From a bacterium (GTDB lineage Bacteria > Oederibacteriota > CAKKQC01), in the NCBI GenBank assembly GCA_919901855.1, contig CAKKQC010000040.1:62001-126000 (forward strand): a stretch of DNA of 64,000 bases. Direction: 5' to 3'. Below, piece by piece: positions 16,529-24,843 of the stretch. The position numbers were made by a program, and so were the translations under genes. Position 1 is the first letter of the stretch, and each line of letters starts with the position of its first letter. The notes below the pieces were generated by a model. That model saw only the letters and a list, made by a program, of their open reading frames with translations. It made no database searches and was not told the origin of the DNA.

Positions 16529-16959
16529 CACCGGCGGGCCGGATCGCCGGCGGCAGGGAATCCGACGAGATGGCGCTCGGAGAGGTGGCTGAGGAACTGC
16601 AGGACCGCCGCCCTGGCCTGCGGATCCGGCCAGCCGAAGTCCTCACCCACGCGCCGGGCGATCTCCTGGACCGGCGTGGCGCCGTCGCAGAGCCGCCAGA
16701 CGACCGCGCCGATCCGGTCCAACTGGAAAGTCTTGTGCTCCGGAAGGGTGAAGAACCAGGACAGGGCGCGCACGGCCCGGCCGTCGCGCCGCCGAACGGA
16801 CAGCACGATTTCGTCGCCGGCCTGTGATTCCCGGACGTGCGGCGCGCGGACGGGCACCAGGCTCAACGCCTCGGCCTGGTCGATGCGCCGGCGTGGCGGG
16901 GAGAAGATGCCGAGGCGGGCCACCGCGTTCACGGTCGTGTATTGTACCGCAACGATCAT
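16528..16959 (-). CDS. PqqD-like protein
   Basis: 143 residues. The C-terminal half (FQLDRIGAVVWRLCDGATPV then IARRVGEDFG and FLSHLSERHLVG) has the PqqD winged-helix pattern: an aromatic/hydrophobic strand, a LCDG turn and helices. PqqD domains bind precursor peptides for radical-SAM or other modifying enzymes. The N-terminal 60 residues are unlike known PqqD and may form a small beta domain. No modifying enzyme or precursor peptide is visible in the neighbourhood. The gene diverges from coaE with only 18 bases between start codons. Confidence 0.7.
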   Translation of the reverse strand: MIVAVQYTTVNAVARLGIFSPPRRRIDQAEALSLVPVRAPHVRESQAGDEIVLSVRRRDGRAVRALSWFFTLPEHKTFQLDRIGAVVWRLCDGATPVQEIARRVGEDFGWPDPQARAAVLQFLSHLSERHLVGFPAAGDPARR

Positions 16960-16977
16960 GTTATGGTGGGGACACAC

Positions 16978-17604
16978 ATGGCTGGATTGGTGATCGGGCT
17001 CACGGGTGGCACGGGGACGGGGAAGACCGCGCTCGCCGGCTATCTGCGCCGTCTCGGGGCCGCTTACTACTCGGTCGACGCGGCGGCCCACGTGTTGTAT
17101 GCGCGCGATCGCGGGCTGGTGGACCGCCTGGTCCGCATCTTCGGGCCCCGCGTGGCCGGGCCCGGCGGCGTTGATCGGGCTGCTCTGGGGACTGCCGCGT
17201 TCGGGTCGGCGGGCGCGCTGAGCCGTCTGAACGCCGCCATCCAATCCCCGCTGCGCCGGGAAGCCCGCGCCGCGATCGCGCGGATGCGCCTGCGTCACCG
17301 GGTCACCGTCGTGGAGGCGGGCGCGATCCTCTTCGATCTCGGCCTCGCCCCGCTCGCGGACCGCATCGTGGTGACGCGGTGCGGGTCCGCCGTCCGGCGC
17401 CGCCGCCTGGCGCGGCGGCGCGGGATGCGGGCCGCGGAAGTTTGCCGCCGCATGGCGATCCTGCGGCCGGCGGAGTCTCGCATGCTGGCCGCGGCTCGCC
17501 GGTGCCGGCGGGCCCGCCTCGTCGAGACCGGGGGCAGCCCCGAGTCGCTCGGGGCCCTGGCCGTCCGGCTCATGGGGGAGGGGTATGGCCTCCGCGCGGT
17601 TTGA
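16978..17604 (+). CDS. coaE: Dephospho-CoA kinase
   Basis: 208 residues. CoaE phosphorylates dephospho-CoA in the last step of coenzyme A synthesis. P-loop GLTGGTGTGKT at residues 6-16, then YYSVDAAAHVLY in the place of the substrate-binding Asp motif, and the lid region RRRRLARRRGM. The protein is unusually rich in Arg. Two in-frame ATGs exist (16963 and 16978); the second is chosen because the earlier one overlaps a TATGGT -10-like box (16962-16967). It overlaps the next gene by 20 bases. Distant coaBC (38495) belongs to the same pathway. Confidence 0.82.
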   Translation: MAGLVIGLTGGTGTGKTALAGYLRRLGAAYYSVDAAAHVLYARDRGLVDRLVRIFGPRVAGPGGVDRAALGTAAFGSAGALSRLNAAIQSPLRREARAAIARMRLRHRVTVVEAGAILFDLGLAPLADRIVVTRCGSAVRRRRLARRRGMRAAEVCRRMAILRPAESRMLAAARRCRRARLVETGGSPESLGALAVRLMGEGYGLRAV

Positions 17605-18979
17605 CGCCCAGCGGCTGCAGGCGCTCCTCCCGCACGGGGCGGTAGTCGGGCTCCTGCTGGGTGTCATCGCCCTCGCGGTGGCCACGGGCGAGCGCCGTCT
17701 CTACCTGCTCGGGGGATTGCCGGTCGTGATGTCGTACTTTCTCTGGGGGCCAATGGGGTCCGCGATGCTGGCGACCGCGCTCGGCCTGCTGGCGCTGGTG
17801 GTCTGCGCGCGGACGCCGTTCGTGTTCGCGGTGCCGGTTCAGCTCGCCTCGCTCTGGGTGGCGTCCATGGTCTCGGCTCGCGTCTTCGACCGGCAGATCC
17901 TCAAGATCTCCCTGGCGAGGGAGCAGGACCTGGTGGCTCTGGCCGAAAGCGAAGCAGCCCTGGAGCGCGAGCGCGCCAGGATCGGGGCGGCCCGCCAGCG
18001 GATCGAGAAGATCGGCATGCTCAACAACGTGGCCTCGGACCTGGGCGCGACGCTGGAACTCCGGGAGGTCGTCGAGGCGACGCTTCGCCGGACCCGGGAG
18101 CTGACCGGGCAGTCCGGCGAGGCCCGCCTCGTGCTCTTCGACGATCAGGGATCGAAGGTCTACCGGACGGGTGCCGAAGGCCTGAGCGTGGCGCGGGAGG
18201 AGACCGATGTGCTCTGCACGTGGGTGCGCGATCGCGGCCTGCCCCTGCTCGTGGGTGACCTGCGGCGGGAGCCGAGGTTCCGGAGCGCCGAGGCCGAACT
18301 GCCCGCCTGCCGGTCCTTCATTGCGGCGCCCCTGTCGCGCGAGCGTCGGGTGATGGGGGTCCTGGCGGTCGAGGCCCCGGAGCCGAACGTCTTCAGCCAG
18401 GAGGATTGGCGCATGCTCTCCCTCATGTCGGACCTGGCGTCGGTGGCCATCCAGAACGCCCTGCTCTACCAGCGGACGCAGGAGGAGGCCATCACGGACG
18501 GGCTCACGGAAGTGTTCGTCCACCGCCACTTCCAGGAACGCCTGACGGACGAGCTGCGGCGCGCGGCGGACCAGGCCATTCCGCTCACCCTGCTCATGGC
18601 GGACATAGACAACTTCAAGCGGGTGAACGACACGCACGGTCACCTGACCGGTGACGCCGTCCTTAGGCGCATCGCCCGGGCGCTCCGCGAGGGTGTCCGC
18701 GGAACGGATCTGGTGGCGCGGTACGGTGGGGAGGAGTTCGCGGTGTTGCTGGTGGAAACGCCGCTGGACGCGGGGGCGGTCGTGGCGGACCGTCTGCGTG
18801 CCTCCGTCGAGGCGCTCCGGTACGAGGATGTCGGTCTCGCGGAGGCGGTGACGGTCTCGATCGGCGCGGCGGGGTTTCCCGGTCAGGCTTCCGATGAACG
18901 CGGGTTGATCGAGAAGGCGGACGAGGCGCTCTACGCGGCGAAGGGAGCGGGCAAGAACCGCGTGACGGTGGCCGGGTAG
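17585..18979 (+). CDS. Membrane-bound GAF-GGDEF diguanylate cyclase with intact I-site
   Basis: 464 residues. An N-terminal membrane domain (about 17-95), a coiled coil (about 105-145), a GAF domain (about 150-300) and a GGDEF domain (about 305-460). The active-site signature is RYGGEEF, and the product-inhibition site RGTD lies exactly five residues before it, so the enzyme should make c-di-GMP and be feedback-inhibited. ITDGLTEVFVHRHFQERL and DIDNFKRVNDTHGH are typical. The start ATG follows GGGGAGGGG inside coaE. The signal sensed by GAF is unknown. Confidence 0.93.
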   Translation: MASARFDAQRLQALLPHGAVVGLLLGVIALAVATGERRLYLLGGLPVVMSYFLWGPMGSAMLATALGLLALVVCARTPFVFAVPVQLASLWVASMVSARVFDRQILKISLAREQDLVALAESEAALERERARIGAARQRIEKIGMLNNVASDLGATLELREVVEATLRRTRELTGQSGEARLVLFDDQGSKVYRTGAEGLSVAREETDVLCTWVRDRGLPLLVGDLRREPRFRSAEAELPACRSFIAAPLSRERRVMGVLAVEAPEPNVFSQEDWRMLSLMSDLASVAIQNALLYQRTQEEAITDGLTEVFVHRHFQERLTDELRRAADQAIPLTLLMADIDNFKRVNDTHGHLTGDAVLRRIARALREGVRGTDLVARYGGEEFAVLLVETPLDAGAVVADRLRASVEALRYEDVGLAEAVTVSIGAAGFPGQASDERGLIEKADEALYAAKGAGKNRVTVAG

Positions 18980-19011
18980 CTTGCGGCCCGCCTCGGACGG
19001 AGTGGATTCGG

Positions 19012-19019
19012 TATAGAAT
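19012..19019 (+). promoter_or_regulatory. -10 region (TATAGAAT) before the small membrane coiled-coil gene
   Basis: TATAGAAT lies 39 bases before the GTG at 19059 and stands out in GC-rich DNA. The resulting leader contains GGACGGAGGG as ribosome site. A -35 is not evident. Confidence 0.4.
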
Positions 19020-19058
19020 GGAGATTCGGCACGAGCCGGATCGCAGGACGGAGGGCAT

Positions 19059-19496
19059 GTGAAGGCAAAGACGGTTTGGATGTGGACGGCGGGGCTGACG
19101 GCCCTGACCCTGATCGTGGGCTTCCAGCGCGGCCCGGTGGCGCAGTCGGTGCTGTTGCACTGGCCGGTGGCGATCATCCTGCTCATGGGCTATGCGTACC
19201 ACCTGCGCGGCGGCCTGGTGGCGGCTGGCACCGCGACCCTGATGGTGATCGGCCTGCGGCTGGGGGGCGTCCTGGGAGATTGGACGCTCGTCGGCTGGCA
19301 GGTCCTCGTCTACGGTGTATTCGGGCTGTATCCTTTCAAGTTCATCCAGATTCGCGAACAGCGCCATCATCATTACCGGACATTGATCGAGTACAAGCGC
19401 GGCGAGACGGATTCCCTCCGGCAGAAGCTCGATGAGGTGGACCGTAAGTGCCGCGAACTCGATCAGCGGACCCGGCTCGCTGGGGGGGGCGGCTGA
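19059..19496 (+). CDS. Small membrane protein with C-terminal coiled coil
   Basis: 145 residues from GTG with the ribosome site GGACGGAGGG. Three or four hydrophobic helices (about 8-90) lead into a charged helix (YKRGETDSLRQKLDEVDRK) of coiled-coil type. The layout resembles the membrane and coiled-coil part of the neighbouring GGDEF proteins without an output domain. The stop overlaps the next start (TGATG). No family recognised; a partner in the same sensory complex is a plausible inference. Confidence 0.6.
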   Translation: MKAKTVWMWTAGLTALTLIVGFQRGPVAQSVLLHWPVAIILLMGYAYHLRGGLVAAGTATLMVIGLRLGGVLGDWTLVGWQVLVYGVFGLYPFKFIQIREQRHHHYRTLIEYKRGETDSLRQKLDEVDRKCRELDQRTRLAGGGG

Positions 19497-20461
19497 TGGC
19501 TTCGTCGCCGCCGAAGGGATCGCCCGCCGTGCGGTGGGCCGAGCGCGCCTCGCCGGCGGCCCTGTCCGCGGTGGCCGTGACGCTGGCGGCGGCGTTCGTC
19601 GTCCTCGGCTTCCTGGCCGTACGCAACTGGGAGCAGGTGCCCATGGCGCTTCAGGTGTTGCACCTCGCCGTGCTGGCGATCGGGTTCGCGGCGCTTCTCT
19701 GGGGCTTCTGGGGCGCCGTCGGATCGGCGGGCGGCGCGTGCCTGACCGCGCTCGCGGTCACCGTGATTGCCGGCCGGGTGAGTCTCGAGAGTCATCGGGC
19801 ATTCACGCGAGGCCCCTTTCTCATGGAATGCGCGTTCTTCGGCCTGCTGGCGTGGCTGTGCCTCCAGTTCCTCGAGCGCGAGGAGGTCGAGGAGACGGCG
19901 GACCGCCGCCAGCTCGAACGGCTCGAGGAGGAATTCCTCGAGCTGGCGATCCAGTTCGGGAAGCGCGAGGAGCTGCTCAAGGTCCTGGAGAAGAAGCAGG
20001 ATCGCCTTCGCCAGCTTGATGCGTTGGGCGGACGGATGCGTGCCGAGGGGGCCGATGCGGCGGGGTACATCCAGATCTGCCTCGCCGAGGTGGTGCAGGG
20101 CGTCGGGAAGGGCGAGGCGGAGATCGCACTCTACCAGGACGGCACGGGCGTGGTCCGCCACCCCCGGGGTGGGAGCCCGGTGGGCGTGGCGGACGGCCGG
20201 GATGAGATCGACCGATGGCTCGAGGAACACCGGACGGCGCTGCTGGTGAACAACCTGACCCACGACGTCAGGTTCACGCCCGGATTCGGGCGGAGCCGTC
20301 AGATCGTTTCGGTGGTGGCGGTCCCACTCGTGTTCGGGGGGAAGCTCATGGGTACCCTGCGCCTGTCGTCCACGACGCCGCAGGCATTCACGCATGAGGA
20401 CCTCCGGTTCGCCAGTGAGGCCGTCGGAATCCTCTTGCCGCTGGTGTTCCGCACGGCGTAA
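19496..20461 (+). CDS. Membrane-anchored GAF-domain protein without output domain
   Basis: 321 residues. Four or five membrane helices (about 17-135) are followed by a long charged coiled coil (REEVEETADRRQLERLEEEF, about 135-190) and a GAF domain (about 195-320; VVAVPLVFGGKLMGTLRLSS). It ends there: there is no GGDEF, kinase or other output. It sits between two GAF-GGDEF proteins with similar layout and may be a sensory partner or decoy. Its TAA stop forms the first bases of the repeat at 20459. Confidence 0.75.
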   Translation: MASSPPKGSPAVRWAERASPAALSAVAVTLAAAFVVLGFLAVRNWEQVPMALQVLHLAVLAIGFAALLWGFWGAVGSAGGACLTALAVTVIAGRVSLESHRAFTRGPFLMECAFFGLLAWLCLQFLEREEVEETADRRQLERLEEEFLELAIQFGKREELLKVLEKKQDRLRQLDALGGRMRAEGADAAGYIQICLAEVVQGVGKGEAEIALYQDGTGVVRHPRGGSPVGVADGRDEIDRWLEEHRTALLVNNLTHDVRFTPGFGRSRQIVSVVAVPLVFGGKLMGTLRLSSTTPQAFTHEDLRFASEAVGILLPLVFRTA

Positions 20462-20600
20462 AGGCCGCTTCGAAGACTCAGCGGCCTTTGGAAGCAGCGG
20501 ATGATTTGTTGGTTCTGCGATGGCTTCTAAAGGCCGCTTCGAAGACTCAGCGGCCTTTGGAAGCAGCGGATGAATTGCTGGTTCTGCGATGGCTTCTAAA
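20459..20600 (+). repeat. Two tandem 69-bp repeats, each with a terminator-like hairpin
   Basis: Copies at 20459-20527 and 20528-20596 differ at two bases. Each begins TAAAGGCCGC and contains the perfect 9-bp inverted repeat AAAGGCCGC / GCGGCCTTT around a 12-base loop, like an intrinsic terminator with a short T run. Each copy ends with ATGGCTTCT: the second supplies the start codon of the GGDEF gene at 20589, the first starts a 17-codon dead-end frame (20520) that stops within copy 2. Confidence 0.9.
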
Positions 20601-22073
20601 GAGGGGTCCGATCGGGGAGGTATTGCCGTGGGAGAAACCGAACAGGACATTCTGCTGGCCAGCCTGCTGCTCCTCGGTGCCGCCTTGCAGTACCTGCTCG
20701 GCGGCCCCTGGTTGCTCGTCGTGGGGGCCGTGGCCGTAGGCATCCGGGTCAACTTCTCCCGGGACGACCGCCGGGGCATCGTGGCGACCGCGATCGCCTG
20801 TGTTCTCTGGATCGCCCTGCATACATCGGTGACCAGCATGCTGACCCGTCTCCAGGTGGCGATCGAATTGGGCGCCTTTTCGGCCTTTGTGGTCGTCTTC
20901 TGGGTCGCCCGGCAGATCAACCGCGAACGCCTCCTGGCGGACGAGACCCAGCTCGAGGACGCCCGAAAGGGCGGCGCCGACATGCAGGCCAAGCTCCGCC
21001 AGCTTCGCCGGGACTCGGAGGTCATGGTCTGGGAGAGCGAGGAGCTGACCCGGCTCTTCGGAGTCACCCGGAGCGTGGGCGAGGTAATCCGCGAAGAAGA
21101 GATCGTGAACGTGATCCGGGAGACGGCCCAGGCCTATCTGAAGCTGCCGGCCTATGTGCTGCTGCTCGCGCGCGACGAGGCGATCCGGGTCCGAGCCCAG
21201 ACGGGGTTCGACGACGACACGCTGGCGGACGCGGCGTTCCCGCCCGGCGGCGGGACTCTGGCGGCCTGGTTCCTTCGGCAGCGGGAACCCGTACTCGTGG
21301 ACGACGTGTCCGAGGACCCGAGGTTCGCGGGCGCCATGTTCCCGTACCGTTCGCTCGTCATGCTGCCGATGCTGGTGAGGGACGAGCCGGTCGGCGCGCT
21401 CGTGGCGCTCGACGGACACCAGAGGTCGTTCACGCGACAGGACTACACGCGGGCCGGCATCCTGGCAAAACAGCTTTCGCTGGGGATCGGCAAGACGCTC
21501 CTCTACGGGCAGATCGAGGAGCTGTCGATCACGGACGGACTCACCAAGCTGTACCGTCACCGGCACTTCCAGGAGCGGTTCGAGATCGAGCTCGAGCGGG
21601 CGCGGCGATACAGCCGCCCGTTGTCCCTGCTCATGGGCGATCTCGACCAGTTCAAGCAGTTCAACGACGCCTACGGGCACCTGGAGGGGGACGATGTGCT
21701 CAAGCACGTGTCCCGCGCCATGGAGGCGAACTTCCAGCGCCCGGCGATTCTGGCCAGGTACGGAGGGGAGGAATTCGCGGTGCTCCTGCCGGACACGAGC
21801 CGGGAGCGGGCGGCCGAGCTCGCGGAGAAGTTCCGCGCGGCGCTCGAGGCCGCGCCGATGACGGCGGCACCGCTGGCGGCAACGCCGTCATCGGCGCCGG
21901 GACCTCGTCCCGCGGTGACCATGTCGATCGGCGTGGCCGCCTTCCCGGAGGATGCCCAGACCCGGCGTGACCTGATCGCGCGGGCCGATCTCGCCCTCTA
22001 CCGGTCGAAAGACGCGGGGCGCAACCGGGTCACGATCTTCGACGCCGCGTGGCAGAACGCGCCATCCGGATAG
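20589..22073 (+). CDS. Membrane-bound GAF-GGDEF diguanylate cyclase without I-site
   Basis: 494 residues. Membrane helices (about 18-115), coiled coil, GAF domain (about 155-310) and GGDEF domain (about 315-485) with RYGGEEF at the active site. The inhibitory RxxD motif is replaced by QRPA, so product inhibition through the I-site should be absent. A low-complexity Ala/Pro insert (about residues 425-440) interrupts the C-terminal part of the GGDEF domain. The start ATG lies within the end of the second 69-bp repeat; the in-frame GTG at 20631, 14 codons on, is an alternative start. Confidence 0.9.
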   Translation: MASKEGSDRGGIAVGETEQDILLASLLLLGAALQYLLGGPWLLVVGAVAVGIRVNFSRDDRRGIVATAIACVLWIALHTSVTSMLTRLQVAIELGAFSAFVVVFWVARQINRERLLADETQLEDARKGGADMQAKLRQLRRDSEVMVWESEELTRLFGVTRSVGEVIREEEIVNVIRETAQAYLKLPAYVLLLARDEAIRVRAQTGFDDDTLADAAFPPGGGTLAAWFLRQREPVLVDDVSEDPRFAGAMFPYRSLVMLPMLVRDEPVGALVALDGHQRSFTRQDYTRAGILAKQLSLGIGKTLLYGQIEELSITDGLTKLYRHRHFQERFEIELERARRYSRPLSLLMGDLDQFKQFNDAYGHLEGDDVLKHVSRAMEANFQRPAILARYGGEEFAVLLPDTSRERAAELAEKFRAALEAAPMTAAPLAATPSSAPGPRPAVTMSIGVAAFPEDAQTRRDLIARADLALYRSKDAGRNRVTIFDAAWQNAPSG

Positions 22074-22085
22074 ATCCCGGCTCGT

Positions 22086-22107
22086 TGTTCCAGCGTCTGC
22101 TGGAACA
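22086..22107 (+). terminator. Hairpin after the second diguanylate cyclase gene
   Basis: Nine-bp arms TGTTCCAGC / GCTGGAACA around the loop GTCT, extendable by a G-U and a G-C pair. There is no T-run, so this would be a weak or Rho-assisted terminator, or an operator. It lies just before the rho promoter. Confidence 0.5.
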
Positions 22108-22128
22108 GCGCAGTTCTCCTGAACTGAC

Positions 22129-22159
22129 TTGACAATGATTCCAAGCGGGTGGTACTAAT
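22129..22159 (+). promoter_or_regulatory. Promoter of rho
   Basis: A perfect -35 TTGACA (22129-22134), an 18-base spacer and -10 TACTAAT (22153-22159). Transcription from about 22166 would give a leader of roughly 136 bases before the rho start codon. Confidence 0.75.
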
Positions 22160-22219
22160 GAACCAGCCTCGGTAGCAGACACGTTGAAGACGTGATCCTG
22201 AGGTTTCCCAATCCAGTTA

Positions 22220-22280
22220 CCCGCGGACGGGCCAAGATACCGCGGGGCAAGCGGCCGGAAGGCATTCACAAACCGGCCGC
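22220..22280 (+). promoter_or_regulatory. Two hairpins in the rho leader
   Basis: Perfect inverted repeats CCCGCGG / CCGCGGG (22220-22226, 22240-22246) and GCGGCCGG / CCGGCCGC (22251-22258, 22273-22280). The second ends ten bases before the ribosome site GGAGGT (22292-22297). Rho autoregulates through its leader in other bacteria, so these may serve that purpose (inference). Confidence 0.5.
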
Positions 22281-22301
22281 ACGATCCGAATGGAGGTTCC
22301 C

Positions 22302-23618
22302 ATGCCTGAGGTCGAGGAAGAAGAATCCCGAGCCGTCGCCGGCAGCGGCGAGCAGCTTAATGCGGCCGCGCTGAAGCTGAAGACCATATCGGACCTGCAC
22401 AAGATCGCGAAGGATCTCGGGGTCGAGGGTATCGGGGGACTCAAGAAGCAGGACCTCATTTTCAAGCTGCTGGAGGCCCAGGCCCAGCGCAGCGGACTCA
22501 TCTTCGCCGAGGGCGTGCTCGAGTGCCTGCCCGACGGGTTCGGGTTCCTTCGCAGCGGGAACTACAACTACCTGCCGGGGCCCGACGACATCTACGTCTC
22601 GCCTTCGCAGATTCGCCGGTTCGACCTGCGGACGGGGGATGCCGTGTCCGGCCAGGTCCGCCCGCCCAAGACTGGAGAGCGATACTTCGCACTCCTGCGC
22701 GTCGAGGCGATCAACGACGAGCATCCGGACATGACGAAGGCGAAGATCTTCTTCGACAACCTGACGCCGCACTACCCGAACAAGCGGATCCGGCTGGAGA
22801 CGACACCCGACGAGCACGCGATGCGGATCATGGACCTCATGACCCCTTTGGGCATGGGGCAGCGCGCGCTCATTGTCGCGGCGCCCAGGACCGGAAAAAC
22901 CATGCTGCTCCAGAAGATCGCTAACTCGATCACGACGAACCATCCCGACGCGCACCTGATCGTCCTGCTCATCGACGAGCGACCCGAAGAGGTCACGGAC
23001 ATGCAGAGGAGCGTCAAGGGCGAGGTCGTGAGTTCGACGTTCGACGAGCCGCCGGAACGGCACGCGCAGGTGGCCGAGATGGTCATCGAGCGGGCCAAGC
23101 GTCTGACCGAGCACAAGCGCGACGTCATCATCCTGCTCGATTCGATCACGCGCCTCTCGCGCGCGTACAACACGATCGCGCCGCCGACGGGCAAGGTGCT
23201 GTCGGGCGGCGTGGAATCGAACGCGCTCGGCCGGCCGAAGCGATTCTTCGGTGCGGCCCGGGCGACCGAGGAGGGCGGCTCGCTGACGATCGTAGCGACG
23301 GCCCTGATCGAGACCGGCAGCCGGATGGACGAGGTTATCTTCGAGGAGTTCAAGGGCACGGGGAACATGGAGGTCAACCTGGACCGCCGTCTCGTGGACC
23401 GGCGCGTGTATCCGGCCATCGACCTGTCGCGGTCGGGGACGCGGAAAGAGGAGCTTCTCCTCTCCGAGGACGAGTTGCAGGGGGCGTGGCTCCTGCGGAA
23501 GGTCCTGACGGCCATGAACCCCGTAGAAGCCATGGAGTTCCTCGTCGACAAGATCAAGAAGACCAAGGGCGGCAACAAGGAATTCTTGAAGCTGATGCGA
23601 GCCGCCCGCGTGGAGTGA
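22302..23618 (+). CDS. rho: Transcription termination factor Rho
   Basis: 438 residues. Rho is a hexameric RNA helicase that ends transcription. N-terminal helical RNA-binding part ([15 protein letters not shown]), cold-shock-like fold ([20 protein letters not shown]), Walker A APRTGKT at about residues 194-200, [20 protein letters not shown] and the Q/R-loop region with [23 protein letters not shown] 22302 is preferred over the ATG twelve bases upstream because GGAGGT is correctly placed only for the former. The stop overlaps the GTG of the next gene (GTGA). Confidence 0.97.
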   Translation: MPEVEEEESRAVAGSGEQLNAAALKLKTISDLHKIAKDLGVEGIGGLKKQDLIFKLLEAQAQRSGLIFAEGVLECLPDGFGFLRSGNYNYLPGPDDIYVSPSQIRRFDLRTGDAVSGQVRPPKTGERYFALLRVEAINDEHPDMTKAKIFFDNLTPHYPNKRIRLETTPDEHAMRIMDLMTPLGMGQRALIVAAPRTGKTMLLQKIANSITTNHPDAHLIVLLIDERPEEVTDMQRSVKGEVVSSTFDEPPERHAQVAEMVIERAKRLTEHKRDVIILLDSITRLSRAYNTIAPPTGKVLSGGVESNALGRPKRFFGAARATEEGGSLTIVATALIETGSRMDEVIFEEFKGTGNMEVNLDRRLVDRRVYPAIDLSRSGTRKEELLLSEDELQGAWLLRKVLTAMNPVEAMEFLVDKIKKTKGGNKEFLKLMRAARVE

Positions 23619-24502
23619 GACCCCTCGGGTCGTTCGCGCTGGTCCTCGCGGCGCTGGGAGTCTGGGCGGCCGGTCCCGCCCCCGCGGCCGAGGCCCCGGA
23701 GTCGCCGACCGGCCTGCAGGGCCTGTACGTGACAATCCACACGGTGCGGCAGGGGGAGACCGTGGCCTCGCTGGTGCAGCGCTACCGGACCACCAGGGGG
23801 ACGCTCGAGGGCCTCAACTCCCACCTGAACCTCGACGCGCTCAGGCCGGGGGATCGCGTGCGCATCCTGTCCCGGCCCGGGGTCTTCCAGAAGCTGCAGC
23901 CCGGGCTGACGGTTTCCGACATCGCCCAGGTCTACCAGATGGACCCGCGCGACCTGTTGCGGGTCAACGGTATCGCCAATCCGCGGCGGCTCCCCGCGAA
24001 CGGGGAACTCTTCATACCCGATGCCGGCCCCCTGCCGTACGAGGCTCAGCGCCGCCTCTCCCGGAAGCGGGCGACGCGCGCGGTGCGGGCGCCCCGCGGG
24101 GCCTTCGGGAAACCCGTGAGCCTGCCGGGTGCCCTGGTGGTGTCCGCGGGCTACGGCCGCCGCATCAGTCCGATCGACGGTCAGCCGCAACTGCACGTGG
24201 GGATGGACCTCGTCGCCCCGTGGGGGACACCCGTGCTCGCGGCCCGGGACGGGGTGGTGTCGGATGCGGGCTTCCGGGGGGGGTACGGGAACCTCGTCAT
24301 CCTCCAGCATGCGAACGGCTACGAGACCCGCTACGGCCACTTGTCGGATTTCGTCGTGAAGGAGGGGGATCACGTGACGGAAGGCCAGGTGATCGGTCAC
24401 GTCGGCTCGACCGGCGATTCGACCTCCTTCCACCTGCATTTCGAGGTACGGCAGGGAGGGACGCCCCGCGACCCCCGCCGGTACCTGACCCGGTATTTCT
24501 GA
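23615..24502 (+). CDS. LysM-M23 peptidoglycan endopeptidase
   Basis: 295 residues from a GTG overlapping the rho stop. Signal peptide ([20 protein letters not shown]), two LysM domains that bind peptidoglycan (about 37-85 and 88-136) and a C-terminal M23 domain with the zinc ligands intact: HVGMD at about 194-198 and HLHFE at about 273-277. The family cuts peptide cross-links in the wall or activates amidases (NlpD/EnvC type, which have lost ligands); the intact ligands here indicate an active enzyme. Longer upstream frame lies inside rho and lacks a reason for use. Confidence 0.92.
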   Translation: MRPLGSFALVLAALGVWAAGPAPAAEAPESPTGLQGLYVTIHTVRQGETVASLVQRYRTTRGTLEGLNSHLNLDALRPGDRVRILSRPGVFQKLQPGLTVSDIAQVYQMDPRDLLRVNGIANPRRLPANGELFIPDAGPLPYEAQRRLSRKRATRAVRAPRGAFGKPVSLPGALVVSAGYGRRISPIDGQPQLHVGMDLVAPWGTPVLAARDGVVSDAGFRGGYGNLVILQHANGYETRYGHLSDFVVKEGDHVTEGQVIGHVGSTGDSTSFHLHFEVRQGGTPRDPRRYLTRYF

Positions 24503-24528
24503 CTGGTGGGTGGTCGTGGTATGATAAT
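24499..24528 (+). promoter_or_regulatory. Leaderless promoter of rpmE
   Basis: CTGACT (24499-24504), an 18-base spacer and GATAAT (24523-24528, within TATGATAAT). Six bases separate the box from the ATG at 24535 and there is no room for a ribosome site. Confidence 0.6.
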
Positions 24529-24534
24529 CCCATC

Positions 24535-24759
24535 ATGAAGAAGGGCATTCACCCCGCTTACGTCGAGTGCACGGTCGTCTGCGCCTGCGGCGAGACCGTC
24601 AAGACCCGCTCGGTCAAGGCCGAGATTCACGTGGACGTCTGCTCGAAGTGCCATCCGTTCTTCACCCAGCAGCAGCGGTTTGTCGACACTGCGGGCCGGG
24701 TCGAGAAGTTCAACAAGAAGTACGCCAAGGGTAAGGCCGCGCCCGCGACCGCCAGCTAG
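24535..24759 (+). CDS. rpmE: 50S ribosomal protein L31, zinc-binding type
   Basis: 74 residues. [20 protein letters not shown] and [11 protein letters not shown] match L31, with the Cys residues of the zinc-containing form. The usual FYTG is [18 protein letters not shown]. The rho-rpmE-prfA-prmC neighbourhood is common among bacteria, though here the M23 gene is inserted. The mRNA is probably leaderless. Confidence 0.96.
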   Translation: MKKGIHPAYVECTVVCACGETVKTRSVKAEIHVDVCSKCHPFFTQQQRFVDTAGRVEKFNKKYAKGKAAPATAS

Positions 24760-24843
24760 CCCGCCTCCCAGGCAGGCACCAGAGTTCCCCGTCTCCGCTT
24801 TCCAATCCCAGCGTCCTGACTGCACTCACCGGGAGACTGTTCA

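Noticed and set aside
20520-20573. A 17-codon gene starting in the first 69-bp repeat
   Set aside because: It is only a truncated copy of the downstream start region with no ribosome site of its own beyond the repeat.
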